Positions 1 through 12,739 of a DNA stretch of 64,000 nt are shown piece after piece (the first letter of the stretch is position 1; each line of letters begins with the position of its first letter). The DNA is from Paraescarpia echinospica (Eukaryota; Annelida; Polychaeta; Sabellida; Siboglinidae). The stretch lies in contig CM034541.1 of the NCBI GenBank assembly GCA_020002185.1, forward strand, positions 49,239,313 through 49,303,312, read 5' to 3'. Position numbers and translations under genes: made by a program. The notes beneath the pieces were generated by a model that saw only the letters and a program-made list of their open reading frames with translations, was not told the origin of the DNA and made no database searches.

Positions 1-690
1 TGCAATAGTGTTCTTAATGGATTGCCAGCGACAGTAATTGAGAAACTACAACGTGTCCAAAATGCATGTGCTCGTATCATAATAATGCGGTCAAAACGAG
101 ACTATGTCACTATGCCCATGCTCGTGGAGCTGCACTGGCTTCCTGTGAAGAGTCGCATTACTTTCAAGACCCTACTTCTCACTTTCAAATGCCTTCGTGG
201 GCTCGTTCCTCCATATCTATCAGCACGTCCCTCTCCGTATCGCTACTCCTTAAACAACCCACTACCCATACTAAACTCGGCAAACGAGCATTCTCTTTTG
301 CAGCTCCAAGAGCATGGAATCAACTGCCACTCACAGTGTGCCAATGCACTAGTGTCAAAATCAGTTTAAAAAGGCACTGAAGATTAATCTTTTCACAAAT
401 TATTTTAATATCCGATGATCAATGATAATAGTTATTGATACCTTTATTTTAATTAATTTAATATTATAATTATAATATTTTGTTGTTTTAATAGCTTGCA
501 TACTTGTGTTTATTTATATATTTTAAGACAGTATAGTTGATTTTACTTAGTAGCAACGATTGCATAGTATTTTTTAACTATATATCGTATGATGTTATTT
601 ATTAAGTTATATTAACCATTATAAAGTTCCCTAGAACAATTATTTGGATGGGGCGCTATATAAGAAATAAATTATTATTATTGTTATTAC
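1..690 (+). mobile_element. L2/CR1-like non-LTR retrotransposon, 3' end (truncated by window edge)
   Basis: The first ~370 bases encode the C-terminal end of a non-LTR reverse transcriptase. Residues such as LQRVQNACARII and LHWLPVKSRI, then SFAAPRAWNQLP, are typical of the region after the RT core in L2/CR1/jockey-type ORF2 proteins. The reading changes frame near 230-290 (22-369 in one frame, finishing in the frame of 66-380), so the copy is broken. An AT-rich 3' UTR ends near 650-690 with GGGGCGCTATATAAG followed by an ATT microsatellite, the usual 3' end of this group. The 5' part lies outside the window. No function is expected. Confidence 0.8.
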
Positions 691-1513
691 CGCAAAGTCG
701 CATATAGACCCCTCTAAATGCCCTTGTTTCTGCTGAAAATTCACTGTACGTAATAATACATATCAAAGTTGCAACAGCTTTTATTGTTGGTAAGTAATAT
801 TATGTATCAAAGTCTGAAAGGGTTAAATTTTTGAATTATATACCCCAATTGGTTGGATACCTTTGCAAAAGAGGATGGATATTGTGTCTCTATTAACTAA
901 GTATAACCCTCAAGACAGTTGTATTTGTTATCACATCTGATGATCAACAAATGAATTGAATAAATTATCTACAGACTGTAAATGCTACTAGTGTGAAAGA
1001 ATATGCTGAAAACAAAATTTACAAATATCTCAATATGACAGGTTACACATAAATAAACAAATGTTGTTATCTCGATAAGCTAATAGCTTCCTTGTCCGCT
1101 TATCTTCTCGGGTACTTACTTTGAGCGGCAAACTTGTTAAATTATTAAAATTTTAATTATGCAATTTATTGCAACACATCCACACATTGTGTGCCTACTT
1201 ACTGCAGATGATCATAAGACAGCCATCTTGCCACTAGTATCATTGTGTGTTTCCGGGTGCGCACATGTGCGCAAAGTTCTTGTTTCACAATTGTCCTGAT
1301 GTTTGCAGCTGCGACAAGACACTGAACTCGAGTTGAAGAAATTTGAAATAGACAACAACATGGTGAACTTTTACTTTGACGAGGTAGGTCACATTCCATA
1401 TCGGTAACATAATCACCTCCGAGGACATGCAGATTGAATACATGTAGAAATAACAACTGGATATGATTCGGCATGCATTGTTGTCGTTGTCCTCTTTGTC
1501 ACTGTAGTTCAGT
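691..1513. other. AT-rich region with no recognised gene
   Basis: Short open frames on the minus strand (for example 1199-1474 and 1285-1587) show no recognisable domain. I see no repeat or RNA gene that I can support here. Confidence 0.5.
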
Positions 1514-1800
1514 TTGAGGCTGGCATCGATACTATTCATCAAATTGTTTTCTTCTGTCACTGATTCTGTTTCGCTTCCACCATACACAGTTCCACTCTAC
1601 CTACTTCTTGCTGTGCACCCTCCTCCCAGTCTTGCCAAATCTCTCTTCTCACACCCCTCCCATCCCAGTCACGGTCTTCCCCTTCTACCCTCCCCTCAGA
1701 GCACACCTGCTCTTTTTGTTAACGTTTTTCCGTTTGTTCAGCGTGTCCAGCCAACTTTAGATGAATCTTCACCAGTTTCCTACTGTAACTCTCACATCAG
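1514..1800 (-). pseudogene. Reverse-transcriptase C-terminal fragment flanking the 48-bp satellite
   Basis: Read on the minus strand, this stretch resembles the tail of a group of non-LTR ORF2 proteins found repeatedly in this window. The pattern is a GHxE-like segment, a Lys/Arg-rich RRGRPRL-type segment, then W-E-x-C-x-K-R-D-L. It is frameshifted and contains stops. Compare the better preserved copies at 60,290-60,945 and 32,706-32,960. It abuts the satellite that starts near 1,832. Confidence 0.5.
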
Positions 1801-1831
1801 CCTCCTTCCTGGGCATCTAAGCACTTCACAC

Positions 1832-3893
1832 GTCTAACCTCTCACATCAGCCTCCTTCCTGGGCATCTAAGCACTTCACACGTCTAATCTCTCACATCAA
1901 CCTCCTTCCTGGGCATCTAAGCACTTCACGCATCTAATCTCTCACATCAACCTCCTTCCTGGGCATCTAAGCACTTCACGCGTCTAATCTCTCACATCAA
2001 CCTCCTTCCTGGGCATCTAAGCACTTCACGCATCTGATCTCTCACATCAAGCCTCCTTCCTGGGCATCTAAGCACTTCACACGTCTAACCTCTCACATCA
2101 GCCTCCTTCCTGGGCATCTAAGCACTTCACACGTCTAATCTCTCACATCAACCTCCTTCCTGGGCATCTAAGCACTTCACGCGTCTAATCTCTCACATCA
2201 ACCTCCTTCCTGGGCATCTAAGCACTTCACGCGTCTAATCTCTCACATCAACCTCCTTCCTGGGCATCTAAGCACTTCACGCGTCTAATCTCTCACATCA
2301 ACCTCCTTACTGGGCATCTAAGCACTTCACGCGTCTAATCTCTCACATCAACCTCCTTCCTGGGCATCTAAGCACTTCACACGTCTAACCTCTCACATCA
2401 GCCTCCTTCCTGGGCATCTAAGCACTTCACGCGTCTAATCTCTCACATCAACCTCCTTCCTGGGCATCTAAGCACTTCACGCGTCTAATCTCTCACATCA
2501 ACCTCCTTCCTGGGCATCTAAGCACTTCACGCGTCTAATCTCTCACATCAACCTCCTTCCTGGGCATCTAAGCACTTCACGCATCTGATCTCTCACATCA
2601 ACCTCCTTACTGGGCATCTAAGCACTTCACGCGTCTAATCTCTCACATCAACCTCCTTCCTGGGCATCTAAGCACTTCACGCGTCTAATCTCTCACATCA
2701 ACCTCCTTCCTGGTCATCTAAGCACTTCACGCGTCTAATCTCTCACATCACCCTCCTTCCTGGGCATATAAGCACTTCACGCGTCTAATCTCTCACATCA
2801 ACCTCCTTCCTGGGCATATAAGCACTTCACGCGTCTAATCTCTCACATCAACCTCCTTCCTGGGCATCTAAGCACTTCACGCGTCTAATCTCTCACATCA
2901 ACCTCCTACCTGGGCATCTAAGCACTTCACGCGTCTAATCTCTCACATCAACCTCCTTCCTGGGCATCTAAGCACTTCACGCGTCTAATCTCTGACATCA
3001 ACCTCCTTCCTGGGCATCTAAGCACTTCACGCGTCTAATCTCTCACATCAACCTCCTTCCTGGGCATCTAAGTACTTCACGCGTCTAATCTCTCACATCA
3101 ACCTCCTTCCTGGGCATCTAAGCACTTCATGCATCTAATCTCTCACATCAACCTCCTTCCTGGGCATCTAAGCACTTCACGCGTCTAATCTCTCACATCA
3201 ACCTCCTTCCTGGGCATCTAAGCACTTCACGCGTCTAATCTCTCACATCAACCTCCTTCCTGGGCATATAAGCACTTCACGCGTCTAATCTCTCACATCA
3301 ACCTCCTTCCTGGGCATATAAGCACTTCACGCGTCTAATCTCTCACATCAACCTCCTTCCTGGGCATCTAAGCACTTCACGCGTCTAATCTCTCACATCA
3401 ACCTCCTTCCTGGGCATCTAAGCACTTCACGCGTCTAATCTCTCACATCAACCTCCTTCCTGGTCATCTAAGCACTTCACGCGTCTAATCTCTCACATCA
3501 CCTCCTTCCTGGGCATATAAGCACTTCACGCGTCTAATCTCTCACATCAACCTCCTTCCTGGGCATATAAGCACTTCACGCGTCTAATCTCTCACATCAA
3601 CCTCCTTCCTGGGCATCTAAGCACTTCACGCGTCTAATCTCTCACATCAACCTCCTTCCTGGGCATCTAAGCACTTCACGCGTCTAATCTCTCACATCAA
3701 CCTCCTTCCTGGGCATCTAAGCACTTCACACGTCTAATCTCTCACATCAACCTCCTTCCTGGGCATCTAAGCACTTCACACGTCTAATCTCTCACATCAA
3801 CCTCCTTCCTGGGCATCTAAGCACTTCACATGTCTAATCTCTCACACATCAACCTCCTTCCTGGGCATCTAAGCACTTCACACGTCTAATCTC
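1832..3893. repeat. 48-bp tandem satellite, about 43 copies
   Basis: The unit contains CTCACATCAACCTCC, TGGGCATCTAAGC and CACTTCACGCGTCTAA and repeats every 48 bases with few substitutions. Variants include CATATA for CATCTA in adjacent pairs, CACACG for CACGCG mainly near both ends, and TGGTCATC near 2,712 and again about 750 bases later. Recurring variant pairs suggest amplification of multi-unit blocks. Both flanks are minus-strand reverse-transcriptase scraps. Confidence 0.95.
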
Positions 3894-4110
3894 TTCTCCC
3901 GCAAATCTTCTCAGGTAGTTGCTTCCACAAATGTGGACTTTCTCTCGGGGGGACATCCACTCTGTTCGTTAACTGTTTCCGTTCCATTTGCTTCACATGT
4001 TCAGCCCACTTTAAGACCCTCACCAGCTTCTTGAAATTCTCATTCGCACCAACCTCCTCCTTCAGCTCTTCCATTTTGTGTGGTTCATTATGGTACATTT
4101 TGGTGGTCAA
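3886..4110 (-). pseudogene. Reverse-transcriptase C-terminal fragment, second flank of the satellite
   Basis: The minus-strand frame reads MEELKEEVGANENFKK, then LKWAEHVKQMERKQLTNRVD. This is recognisably the xxLREEIGxxxxLxxK, then MxWAGHVxRMxxxRLxKRxD segment of the same ORF2 tail seen at 60,581-60,856. The open frame is only 74 codons and has lost the rest of the protein. It is a relict retroelement piece, not a host gene. Confidence 0.6.
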
Positions 4111-4439
4111 GATGATTTAACAAAAAAAATGGTAGATGTTCACACTTTGTACTATTTTCAGTTGACTCATGCCCGTAAGTGTTTTTCGTTCAACGTGATA
4201 CAAGAGGTCGAAGTGAAGGAGACGAAACCTGCATATGTCATTGTCTACGACTACTACAAGAAAGGTACTCCTGACACTGTGACACATTACAAAGCTAAAT
4301 AATTATTGTACAATAAGCAGGCATTATTAAGTTGGGAAAAGAATATAGTTGGTTGTGAGTTAGTGATTGCTACTGACCAGAATATTTCTGTAACGGTTAT
4401 CTTGATTCTTGGACAATATAACCAACTACCTTTTTGCAA

Positions 4440-5410
4440 CAAATTACTAAAGTGCATATGTCCATTTTAGTCCTTTGGGCCGAAACATTTGATTAATAAT
4501 TACCAACATGGTTGTTTGATTTAAATCATTTGATTTAAATCATCTCTAATTGCACAGACATATCTTAGGGTACTGCCACTATGCACGAGAAATCTGTATT
4601 TGATTGAATCATTCTAAGGGCCCCAAGGCCCCCAAAACTGGTATATTTTAACATGTTGCCTATTTTTCCAAAAACTTCAGTAACTTTTTTCTCAAATTTT
4701 GCAGAGACATTTCATGTGGTAGTGCCACTGTACACAATAAATCTGTATTTGATGGAATCATTCTAAGGGCTACCAAAATGCTAAATTTTCTTACTAAATT
4801 CTCTACTGCTGCAGAAGCTGGCTGCTGCCTATCCACTGAACTCTATTTATAACTGGCTGGCTGGACACCCTTATCTCTGATCACTTGGCTGGTTGAATGG
4901 AGCAGACTGTGTGTTGCACATTGGCTGGGCTCCTGTCTGCTACTGTAATCAGGCTCATGGATTTTTAAATAAATCAGTAGTCCACAATAGTGAACTATTT
5001 GGAAGTGATATAATTGGCTGGATGACTGTAAACCTACATGGCGTCATGGCATAAACAACCTTTAACTGTACTACATGCGAGATTGCAGCTCACCAACTGT
5101 CCTGCAAGGTTTCTACAACCACTGGAAATCGGCATAAATAGCAGAGTATCGGGATAAATTTCTACAGTATTTTTAATAACACACTAACTAATATATACAA
5201 TCTTCACGAAATTCGAATATTTAATTTCCAGGTGTAGCTTCACTGGCGTGCATATAGTCTCCACTAAACATGGCAACATTAATATTTACTTCCATCATAA
5301 CCCTTAATGATCTGTAACTGTGATTCACCAAAAACATTTCATTATTAATTACAAACTCACAATATATTCCAAAGGACTTCAGGGCTTCTTGGCCCATTTT
5401 TGGCGATTGT
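4440..5410 (-). repeat. Dispersed repeat family A, copy 1
   Basis: This block is the reverse complement of the repeat at about 21,990-22,990. Shared landmarks in order are the ATGATTTAAATCA-rich segment (about 4,510-4,545), the 'ccttagaatgattcaatcaaat' type segment (about 4,590-4,620 and again 4,745-4,770), the TATA-like box (4,841-4,851), the 'cagttaaaggttgtttatg' segment (about 5,055-5,075), the 'cgatttccagtggttgtag' segment (about 5,115-5,135) and the segment ending in 'ccaagaagccctgaagtcc' (about 5,375-5,400). There is no coding capacity that I recognise. Confidence 0.75.
4841..4851 (-). promoter_or_regulatory. TATA-box-like motif conserved between repeat copies
   Basis: On the minus strand the sequence is TATAAATAGAG, followed about 15-30 bases later by CAGCAGCCAGCTTC. 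The same motif and spacing are kept in the other long copy of the repeat (22,403-22,413). Conservation across copies fits a core promoter inherited from the source element. Transcription is not shown by the sequence. Confidence 0.35.
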
Positions 5411-5745
5411 AATAAACATGTTCTATTAAGGTTTACATATCTTTCAGTGATACACGTGAATACAGTTATGTTTATCTGGAAAATTTCTTATCTCAATCGA
5501 GTCGGAACATGTTTGAAAATAAATAAAGGTCATGTCACGAGGACAGTGTGCATACTCTCAGTCAAAATTAAAACACCATGTGCCTTTGAGCCTTTTAAAA
5601 GAGACAGTAAAGTCTGAAATATTTCGGACATAGCACTCTGTCAAACGTTGGTTGGGCCGGGAGGATATTTGCGGTGGTTAGCGCCAAAATATGATAGCAA
5701 ACCAGAAGTCTGGTTTTAATCCCGAAACAAATTTATTTAGCTGCC
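5411..5745. other. Unique spacer with no recognised gene
   Basis: Sequence between repeat family A and the 35-bp satellite. No coding region, RNA gene or repeat that I can support. Confidence 0.4.
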
Positions 5746-8700
5746 CTACCGATTGGTACATCCATGCATTGTGTTCTGATAAGGGAATTGGTACATCCAT
5801 GCATTGTGTTCTGATAAGGGAATTGGTACATCCATGCATTGTGTTCTGATAAGGGAATTGGTACATCCATGTATTGTGTTCTGATAAGGGAATTGGTACA
5901 TCCATGTATTGTGTTGTGATAAGGGAATTGGTACATCCATGTATTGTGTTCTGATAAGGGAATTGGTACATCCATGTATTGTGTTGTGATAAGGGAATTG
6001 GTACATCCATGCATTGTGTTGTGATAAGGGAATTGGTACATCCATGCATTGTGTTGTGATAAGGGAATTGGTACATCCATGTATTGTGTTGTGATAAGGG
6101 AATTGGTACATCCATGTATTGTGTTCTGATAAGGGAATTGGTACATCCATGTATTGTGTTGTGATAAGGGAATTGGTACATCCATGCATTGTGTTCTGAT
6201 AAGGGAATTGGTACATCCATGTATTGTGTTGTGATAAGGGAATTGGTACATCCATGTATTGTGTTGTGATAAGGGAATTGGTACATCCATGCATTGTGTT
6301 CTGATAAGGGAATTGGTACATCCATGTATTGTGTTGTGATAAGGGAATTGGTACATCCATGCATTGTGTTGTGATAAGGGAATTGGTACATCCATGTATT
6401 GTGTTGTGATAAGGGAATTGGTACATCCATGCATTGTGTTCTGATAAGGGAATTGGTACATCCATGTATTGTGTTCTGATAAGGGAATTGGTACATCCAT
6501 GTATTGTGTTCTGATAAGGGAATTGGTACATCCATGCATTGTGTTCTGATAAGGGAATTGGTACATCCATGTATTGTGTTCTGATAAGGGAATTGGTACA
6601 TCCATGTATTGTGTTCTGATAAGGGAATTGGTACATCCATGTATTGTGTTCTGATAAGGGAATTGGTACATCCATGCATTGTGTTCTGATAAGGGAATTG
6701 GTACATCCATGCATTGTGTTCTGATAAGGGAATTGGTACATCCATGTATTGTGTTCTGATAAGGGAATTGGTACATCCATGTATTGTGTTGTGATAAGGG
6801 AATTGGTACATCCATGTATTGTGTTGTGATAAGGGAATTGGTACATCCATGTATTGTGTTCTGATAAGGGAATTGGTACATCCATGTATTGTGTTGTGAT
6901 AAGGGAATTGGTACATCCATGCATTGTGTTCTGATAAGGGAATTGGTACATCCATGTATTGTGTTGTGATAAGGGAATTGGTACATCCATGCATTGTGTT
7001 GTGATAAGGGAATTGGTACATCCATGTATTGTGTTGTGATAAGGGAATTGGTACATCCATGCATTGTGTTGTGATAAGGGAATTGGTACATCCATGCATT
7101 GTGTTGTGATAAGGGAATTGGTACATCCATGTATTGTGTTGTGATAAGGGAATTGGTACATCCATGCATTGTGTTCTGATAAGGGAATTGGTACATCCAT
7201 GTATTGTGTTGTGATAAGGGAATTGGTACATCCATGCATTGTGTTGTGATAAGGGAATTGGTACATCCATGTATTGTGTTCTGATAAGGGAATTGGTACA
7301 TCCATGTATTGTGTTGTGATAAGGGAATTGGTACATCCATGTATTGTGTTGTGATAAGGGAATTGGTACATCCATGCATTGTGTTCTGATAAGGGAATTG
7401 GTACATCCATGCATTGTGTTGTGATAAGGGAATTGGTACATCCATGTATTGTGTTCTGATAAGGGAATTGGTACATCCATATATTGTGTTGTGATAAGGG
7501 AATTGGTACATCCATGCATTGTGTTCTGATAAGGGAATTGGTACATCCATGCATTGTGTTGTGATAAGGGAATTGGTACATCCATGCATTGTGTTGTGAT
7601 AAGGGAATTGGTACATCCATGTATTGTGTTGTGATAAGGGAATTGGTACATCCATGCATTGTGTTCTGATAAGGGAATTGGTACATCCATGTATTGTGTT
7701 CTGATAAGGGAATTGGTACATCCATGTATTGTGTTGTGATAAGGGAATTGGTACATCCATGTATTGTGTTGTGATAAGGGAATTGGTACATCCATGCATT
7801 GTGTTCTGATAAGGGAATTGGTACATCCAAAATGCATTGTGTGGTGTTCTGATAAGGGAATTGGTACATCCATGTATTGTGTTGTGATAAGGAATTGGTA
7901 CATCATGCATTGTGTTTAACGATATAAGGGAATTAATTTACATCCATGTGTATTGTGTTCTGATAAGGGAATTGGTACATCCATGTATTGTGTTCTGATA
8001 AAGGGAATTGGGTACATCCAATGTATTGTGTTGTGATAAAGGGTGAACATCCATGTATTGTGTTGTGATAAGGGAATTGGTACATCCATGTATTGTGTTC
8101 TGATAAGGGAATTGGTACATCCATGTATTGTGTTGTGATAAGGGAATTGGTACATCCATGCATTGTGTTGTGATAAGGGAATTGGTACATCCATGCATTG
8201 TGTTGTGATAAGGGAATTGGTACATCCATGTATTGTGTTCTGATAAGGGAATTGGTACATCCATGTATTGTGTTGTGATAAGGGAATTGGTACATCCATG
8301 CATTGTGTTCTGATAAGGGAATTGGTACATCCATGCATTGTGTTCTGATAAGGGAATTGGTACGTCCATGCATTGTGTTCTGATAAGGGAATTGGTACGT
8401 CCATGTATTGTGTTCTGATAAGGGAATTGGTACATCCATGCATTATGTGTTCTGATAAAGGAATTGGTACATCCATGCATTGTGTTCTGATAAGGGAATT
8501 GGTACGTCCATGCATTGTGTTCTGATAAGGGAATTGGTACGTCCATGCATTGTGTTCTGATAAGGGAATTGGTACATCCATGCATTGTGTTCTGATAAGG
8601 GAATTGGTACGTCCATGCATTGTGTTCTGATAAAGGAATTGGTACATCCATGCATTGTGTGTTCTGATAAGGGAATTGGTACATCCATGCATTGTGTTCT

Positions 8701-10325
8701 GATAAGGGAATTGGTACATCCATGCATTGTGTTCTGATAAGGGAATTGGTACATCCATGCATTGTGTTCTGATAAGGGAATTGGTACATCCATGCATTGT
8801 GTTCTGATAAGGGAATTGGTACATCCATGCATTGTGTTCTGATAAGGGAATTGGTACGTCCATGCATTGTGTTCTGATAAGGGAATTGGTACGTCCATGC
8901 ATTGTGTTCTGATAAGGGAATTGGTACGTCCATGCATTGTGTTCTGATAAGGGAATTGGTACGTCCATGCATTGTGTTCTGATAAGGGAATTGGTACATC
9001 CATGCATTGTGTTCTGATAAGGGAATTGGTACATCCATGCATTGTGTTCTGATAAGGGAATTGGTACATCCATGCATTGTGTTCTGATAAGGGAATTGGT
9101 ACGTCCATGCATTGTGTTCTGATAAGGGAATTGGTACATCCATGCATTGTGTTCTGATAAGGGAATTGGTACGTCCATGCATTGTGTTCTGATAAGGGAA
9201 TTGGTACATCCATGCACTGTGTTCTGATAAGGGAATTGGTACATCCATACATTGTGTTCTGATAAGGGAATTGGTACATCCATGCATTGTGTTCTGATAA
9301 GGGAATTGGTACATCCATGCATTGTGTTCTGATAAGGGAATTGGTACATCCATGTATTGTGTTCTGATAAGGGAATTGGTACATCCATGTATTGTGTTCT
9401 GATAAGGGAATTGGTACATCCATGCATTGTGTTCTGATAAGGGAATTGGTACATCCATGCATTGTGTTCTGATAAGGGAATTGGTACATCCATGCATTGT
9501 GTTCTGATAAGGGAATTGGTACATCCATGCATTGTGTTCTGATAAGGGAATTGGTACATCCATGCATTGTGTTCTGATAAGGGAATTGGTACGTCCATGC
9601 ATTGTGTTCTGATAAGGGAATTGGTACATCCATGCACTGTGTTCTGATAAGGGAATTGGTACATCCATACATTGTGTTCTGATAAGGGAATTGGTACATC
9701 CATGCATTGTGTTCTGATAAGGGAATTGGTACGTCCATGCATTGTGTTCTGATAAGGGAATTGGTACGTCCATGCATTGTGTTGTGATAAGGGAATTGGT
9801 ACATCCATGCATTGTGTTCTGATAAGGGAATTGGTACATCCATGCATTGTGTTCTGATAAGGGAATTGGTACATCCATGCATTGTGTTCTGATAAGGGAA
9901 TTGGTACGTCCATGCATTGTGTTGTGATAAAGGAATTGGTACATCCATGCATTGTGTTCTGATAAGGGAATTGGTACATCCATGCATTGTGTTCTGATAA
10001 GGGAATTGGTACATCCATGCATTGTGTTGTGATAAGGGAATTGGTACATCCATGCATTGTGTTCTGATAAGGGAATTGGTACATCCATGTATTGTGTTGT
10101 GATAAGGGAATTGGTACATCCATGCATTGTGTTGTGATAAGGGAATTGGTACATCCATGCATTGTGTTGTGATAAGGGAATTGGTACATCCATGTATTGT
10201 GTTCTGATAAGGGAATTGGTACATCCATGTATTGTGTTGTGATAAGGGAATTGGTACATCCATGCATTGTGTTCTGATAAGGGAATTGGTACATCCATGC
10301 ATTGTGTTCTGATAAGGGAATTGGT
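5746..10325. repeat. 35-bp tandem satellite, about 130 copies, running into the gap
   Basis: The unit contains GGTACATCCATG and GATAAGGGAATT with period 35. Three variable positions dominate: GCATT/GTATT, TGTTC/TGTTG and ACATCC/ACGTCC. The first two are mixed up to about 8,300. From about 8,300 to 10,000 the array is mostly GCATT with TGTTC, and the ACGTCC variant is essentially confined there. Because 35 is not a multiple of 3 and the unit has no minus-strand stop, all three minus frames stay open for over 2 kb. These frames are a by-product of the repeat and not genes. Confidence 0.97.
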
Positions 10326-11325
10326 NNNNNNNNNNNNNNNNNNNNNNNNNNNNNNNNNNNNNNNNNNNNNNNNNNNNNNNNNNNNNNNNNNNNNNNNNNN
10401 NNNNNNNNNNNNNNNNNNNNNNNNNNNNNNNNNNNNNNNNNNNNNNNNNNNNNNNNNNNNNNNNNNNNNNNNNNNNNNNNNNNNNNNNNNNNNNNNNNNN
10501 NNNNNNNNNNNNNNNNNNNNNNNNNNNNNNNNNNNNNNNNNNNNNNNNNNNNNNNNNNNNNNNNNNNNNNNNNNNNNNNNNNNNNNNNNNNNNNNNNNNN
10601 NNNNNNNNNNNNNNNNNNNNNNNNNNNNNNNNNNNNNNNNNNNNNNNNNNNNNNNNNNNNNNNNNNNNNNNNNNNNNNNNNNNNNNNNNNNNNNNNNNNN
10701 NNNNNNNNNNNNNNNNNNNNNNNNNNNNNNNNNNNNNNNNNNNNNNNNNNNNNNNNNNNNNNNNNNNNNNNNNNNNNNNNNNNNNNNNNNNNNNNNNNNN
10801 NNNNNNNNNNNNNNNNNNNNNNNNNNNNNNNNNNNNNNNNNNNNNNNNNNNNNNNNNNNNNNNNNNNNNNNNNNNNNNNNNNNNNNNNNNNNNNNNNNNN
10901 NNNNNNNNNNNNNNNNNNNNNNNNNNNNNNNNNNNNNNNNNNNNNNNNNNNNNNNNNNNNNNNNNNNNNNNNNNNNNNNNNNNNNNNNNNNNNNNNNNNN
11001 NNNNNNNNNNNNNNNNNNNNNNNNNNNNNNNNNNNNNNNNNNNNNNNNNNNNNNNNNNNNNNNNNNNNNNNNNNNNNNNNNNNNNNNNNNNNNNNNNNNN
11101 NNNNNNNNNNNNNNNNNNNNNNNNNNNNNNNNNNNNNNNNNNNNNNNNNNNNNNNNNNNNNNNNNNNNNNNNNNNNNNNNNNNNNNNNNNNNNNNNNNNN
11201 NNNNNNNNNNNNNNNNNNNNNNNNNNNNNNNNNNNNNNNNNNNNNNNNNNNNNNNNNNNNNNNNNNNNNNNNNNNNNNNNNNNNNNNNNNNNNNNNNNNN
11301 NNNNNNNNNNNNNNNNNNNNNNNNN
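10326..11325. other. Assembly gap of 1,000 N
   Basis: Exactly 1,000 undetermined bases. The 35-bp satellite ends on one side and a different 43-bp satellite begins immediately on the other, so the round number is probably a placeholder and the true length is unknown. Confidence 0.99.
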
Positions 11326-12405
11326 GTACTAAAGAGAACAGAGACACATGAAGGTGGACAGACTACACGTACTAAAGAGAACAGAGACACATAAATGTGG
11401 ACAGACTACACGTACTAAAGAGAACAGAGACACATGAAGGTGGACAGACTACACGTACTAAAGAGAATAGAGACACATGAAGGTGGACAGACTACACGTA
11501 CTAAAGAGAACAGAGACACATGAAGGTGGACAGACTACACGTACTAAAGAGAACAGAGACACATGAAGGTGGACAGACTACACGTACTAAAGAGAACAGA
11601 GACACATGAAGGTGGACAGACTACACGTACTAAAGAGAACAGAGACACATGAAGGTGGACAGACTACACGTACTAAAGAGAATAAAGACACATGAAGGTG
11701 GACAGACTACACGTACTAAAGAGAACAGAGACACATGAAGGTGGACAGACTACACGTACTAAAGAGAACAGAGACACATGAAGGTGGACAGACTACAGGT
11801 ACTAAAGAGAACAGAGACACATGAAGGTGGACAGACTACACGTACTAAAGAGAACAGAGACACACGAAGGTGGACAGACTACACGTACTAAAGAGAACAG
11901 AGACACATGAATGTGGACAGACTACACGTACTAAAGAGAACAGAGACACATGAATGTGGACAGACTACACGTACTAAAGAGAACAGAGACACATGAAGGT
12001 GGACAGACTACACGTACTAAAGAGAACAGAGACACATGAATGTGGACAGACTACACGTACTAAAGAGAACAGAGACACATGAATGTGGACAGACTACAGG
12101 TACTAAAGAGAACAGAGACACATGAATGTGGACAGACTACACGTACTAAAGAGAACAGAGACACATGAATGTGGACAGACTACACGTACTAAAGAGAACA
12201 GAGACACATGAAGGTGGACAGACTACACGTACTAAAGAGAACAGAGACACATGAAGGTGGACAGACTACACGTACTAAAGAGAACAGAGACACATGAAGG
12301 TGGACAGACTACACGTACTAAAGAGAACAGAGACACATGAATGTGGACAGACTACACGTACTAAAGAGAACAGAGACACATGAAGGTGGACAGACTACAC
12401 GTACT
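11326..12405. repeat. 43-bp tandem satellite, about 25 copies
   Basis: The unit contains GTACTAAAGAGAACAGAG and GGTGGACAGACTACAC with period 43. The main variant is ATGAAGG versus ATGAATG. It starts at the gap edge and ends near 12,405. It shows no similarity to the 35-bp array on the other side of the gap. Confidence 0.96.
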
Positions 12406-12735
12406 AATAATGTTTTGTTGTGGTGTCAAATCCAGTAATAGTAAACTTATTTTCAGGTACCTTTTATTATGTTTAAAGCTGTTAGAAATGTATTTGCATT
12501 ATCCAAAACAGTTAGTATATAGTATTAATTGTACGTGTAAATACAGGCCCTATCGCCAAAATGAAGTGATATTTTGTGATGGCAACAACTAAACCATGCG
12601 TCTGGAGCCAGACTGTCTTCCGGGCAAGTCAGGATTGAGTCGACTAAACGAGACTAATGCTATGTTCACACATAAGTTTAATTGACTTAACTTTAAACCA
12701 GTTTATGATATACTATACTTGTTGTACAAGTGAAG
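12406..12735. other. Spacer with no recognised gene
   Basis: AT-rich sequence between the 43-bp satellite and the piggyBac-like remnant. No supported feature. Confidence 0.4.
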
Positions 12736-12739
12736 TTGA

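Noticed and set aside
1832..3893. CRISPR-like array
   Set aside because: The whole 48-bp unit is repeated with no variable spacers, and the genome is eukaryotic.
5678..10302. Minus-strand open frames of 600-1,150 codons with MYQFPYQNTMHGCTNSL-type repeats
   Set aside because: All three minus frames are open because the 35-bp unit has no minus-strand stop and 35 is not a multiple of 3. No flanking coding sequence or start supports a gene, and the longest frames run through the N gap.
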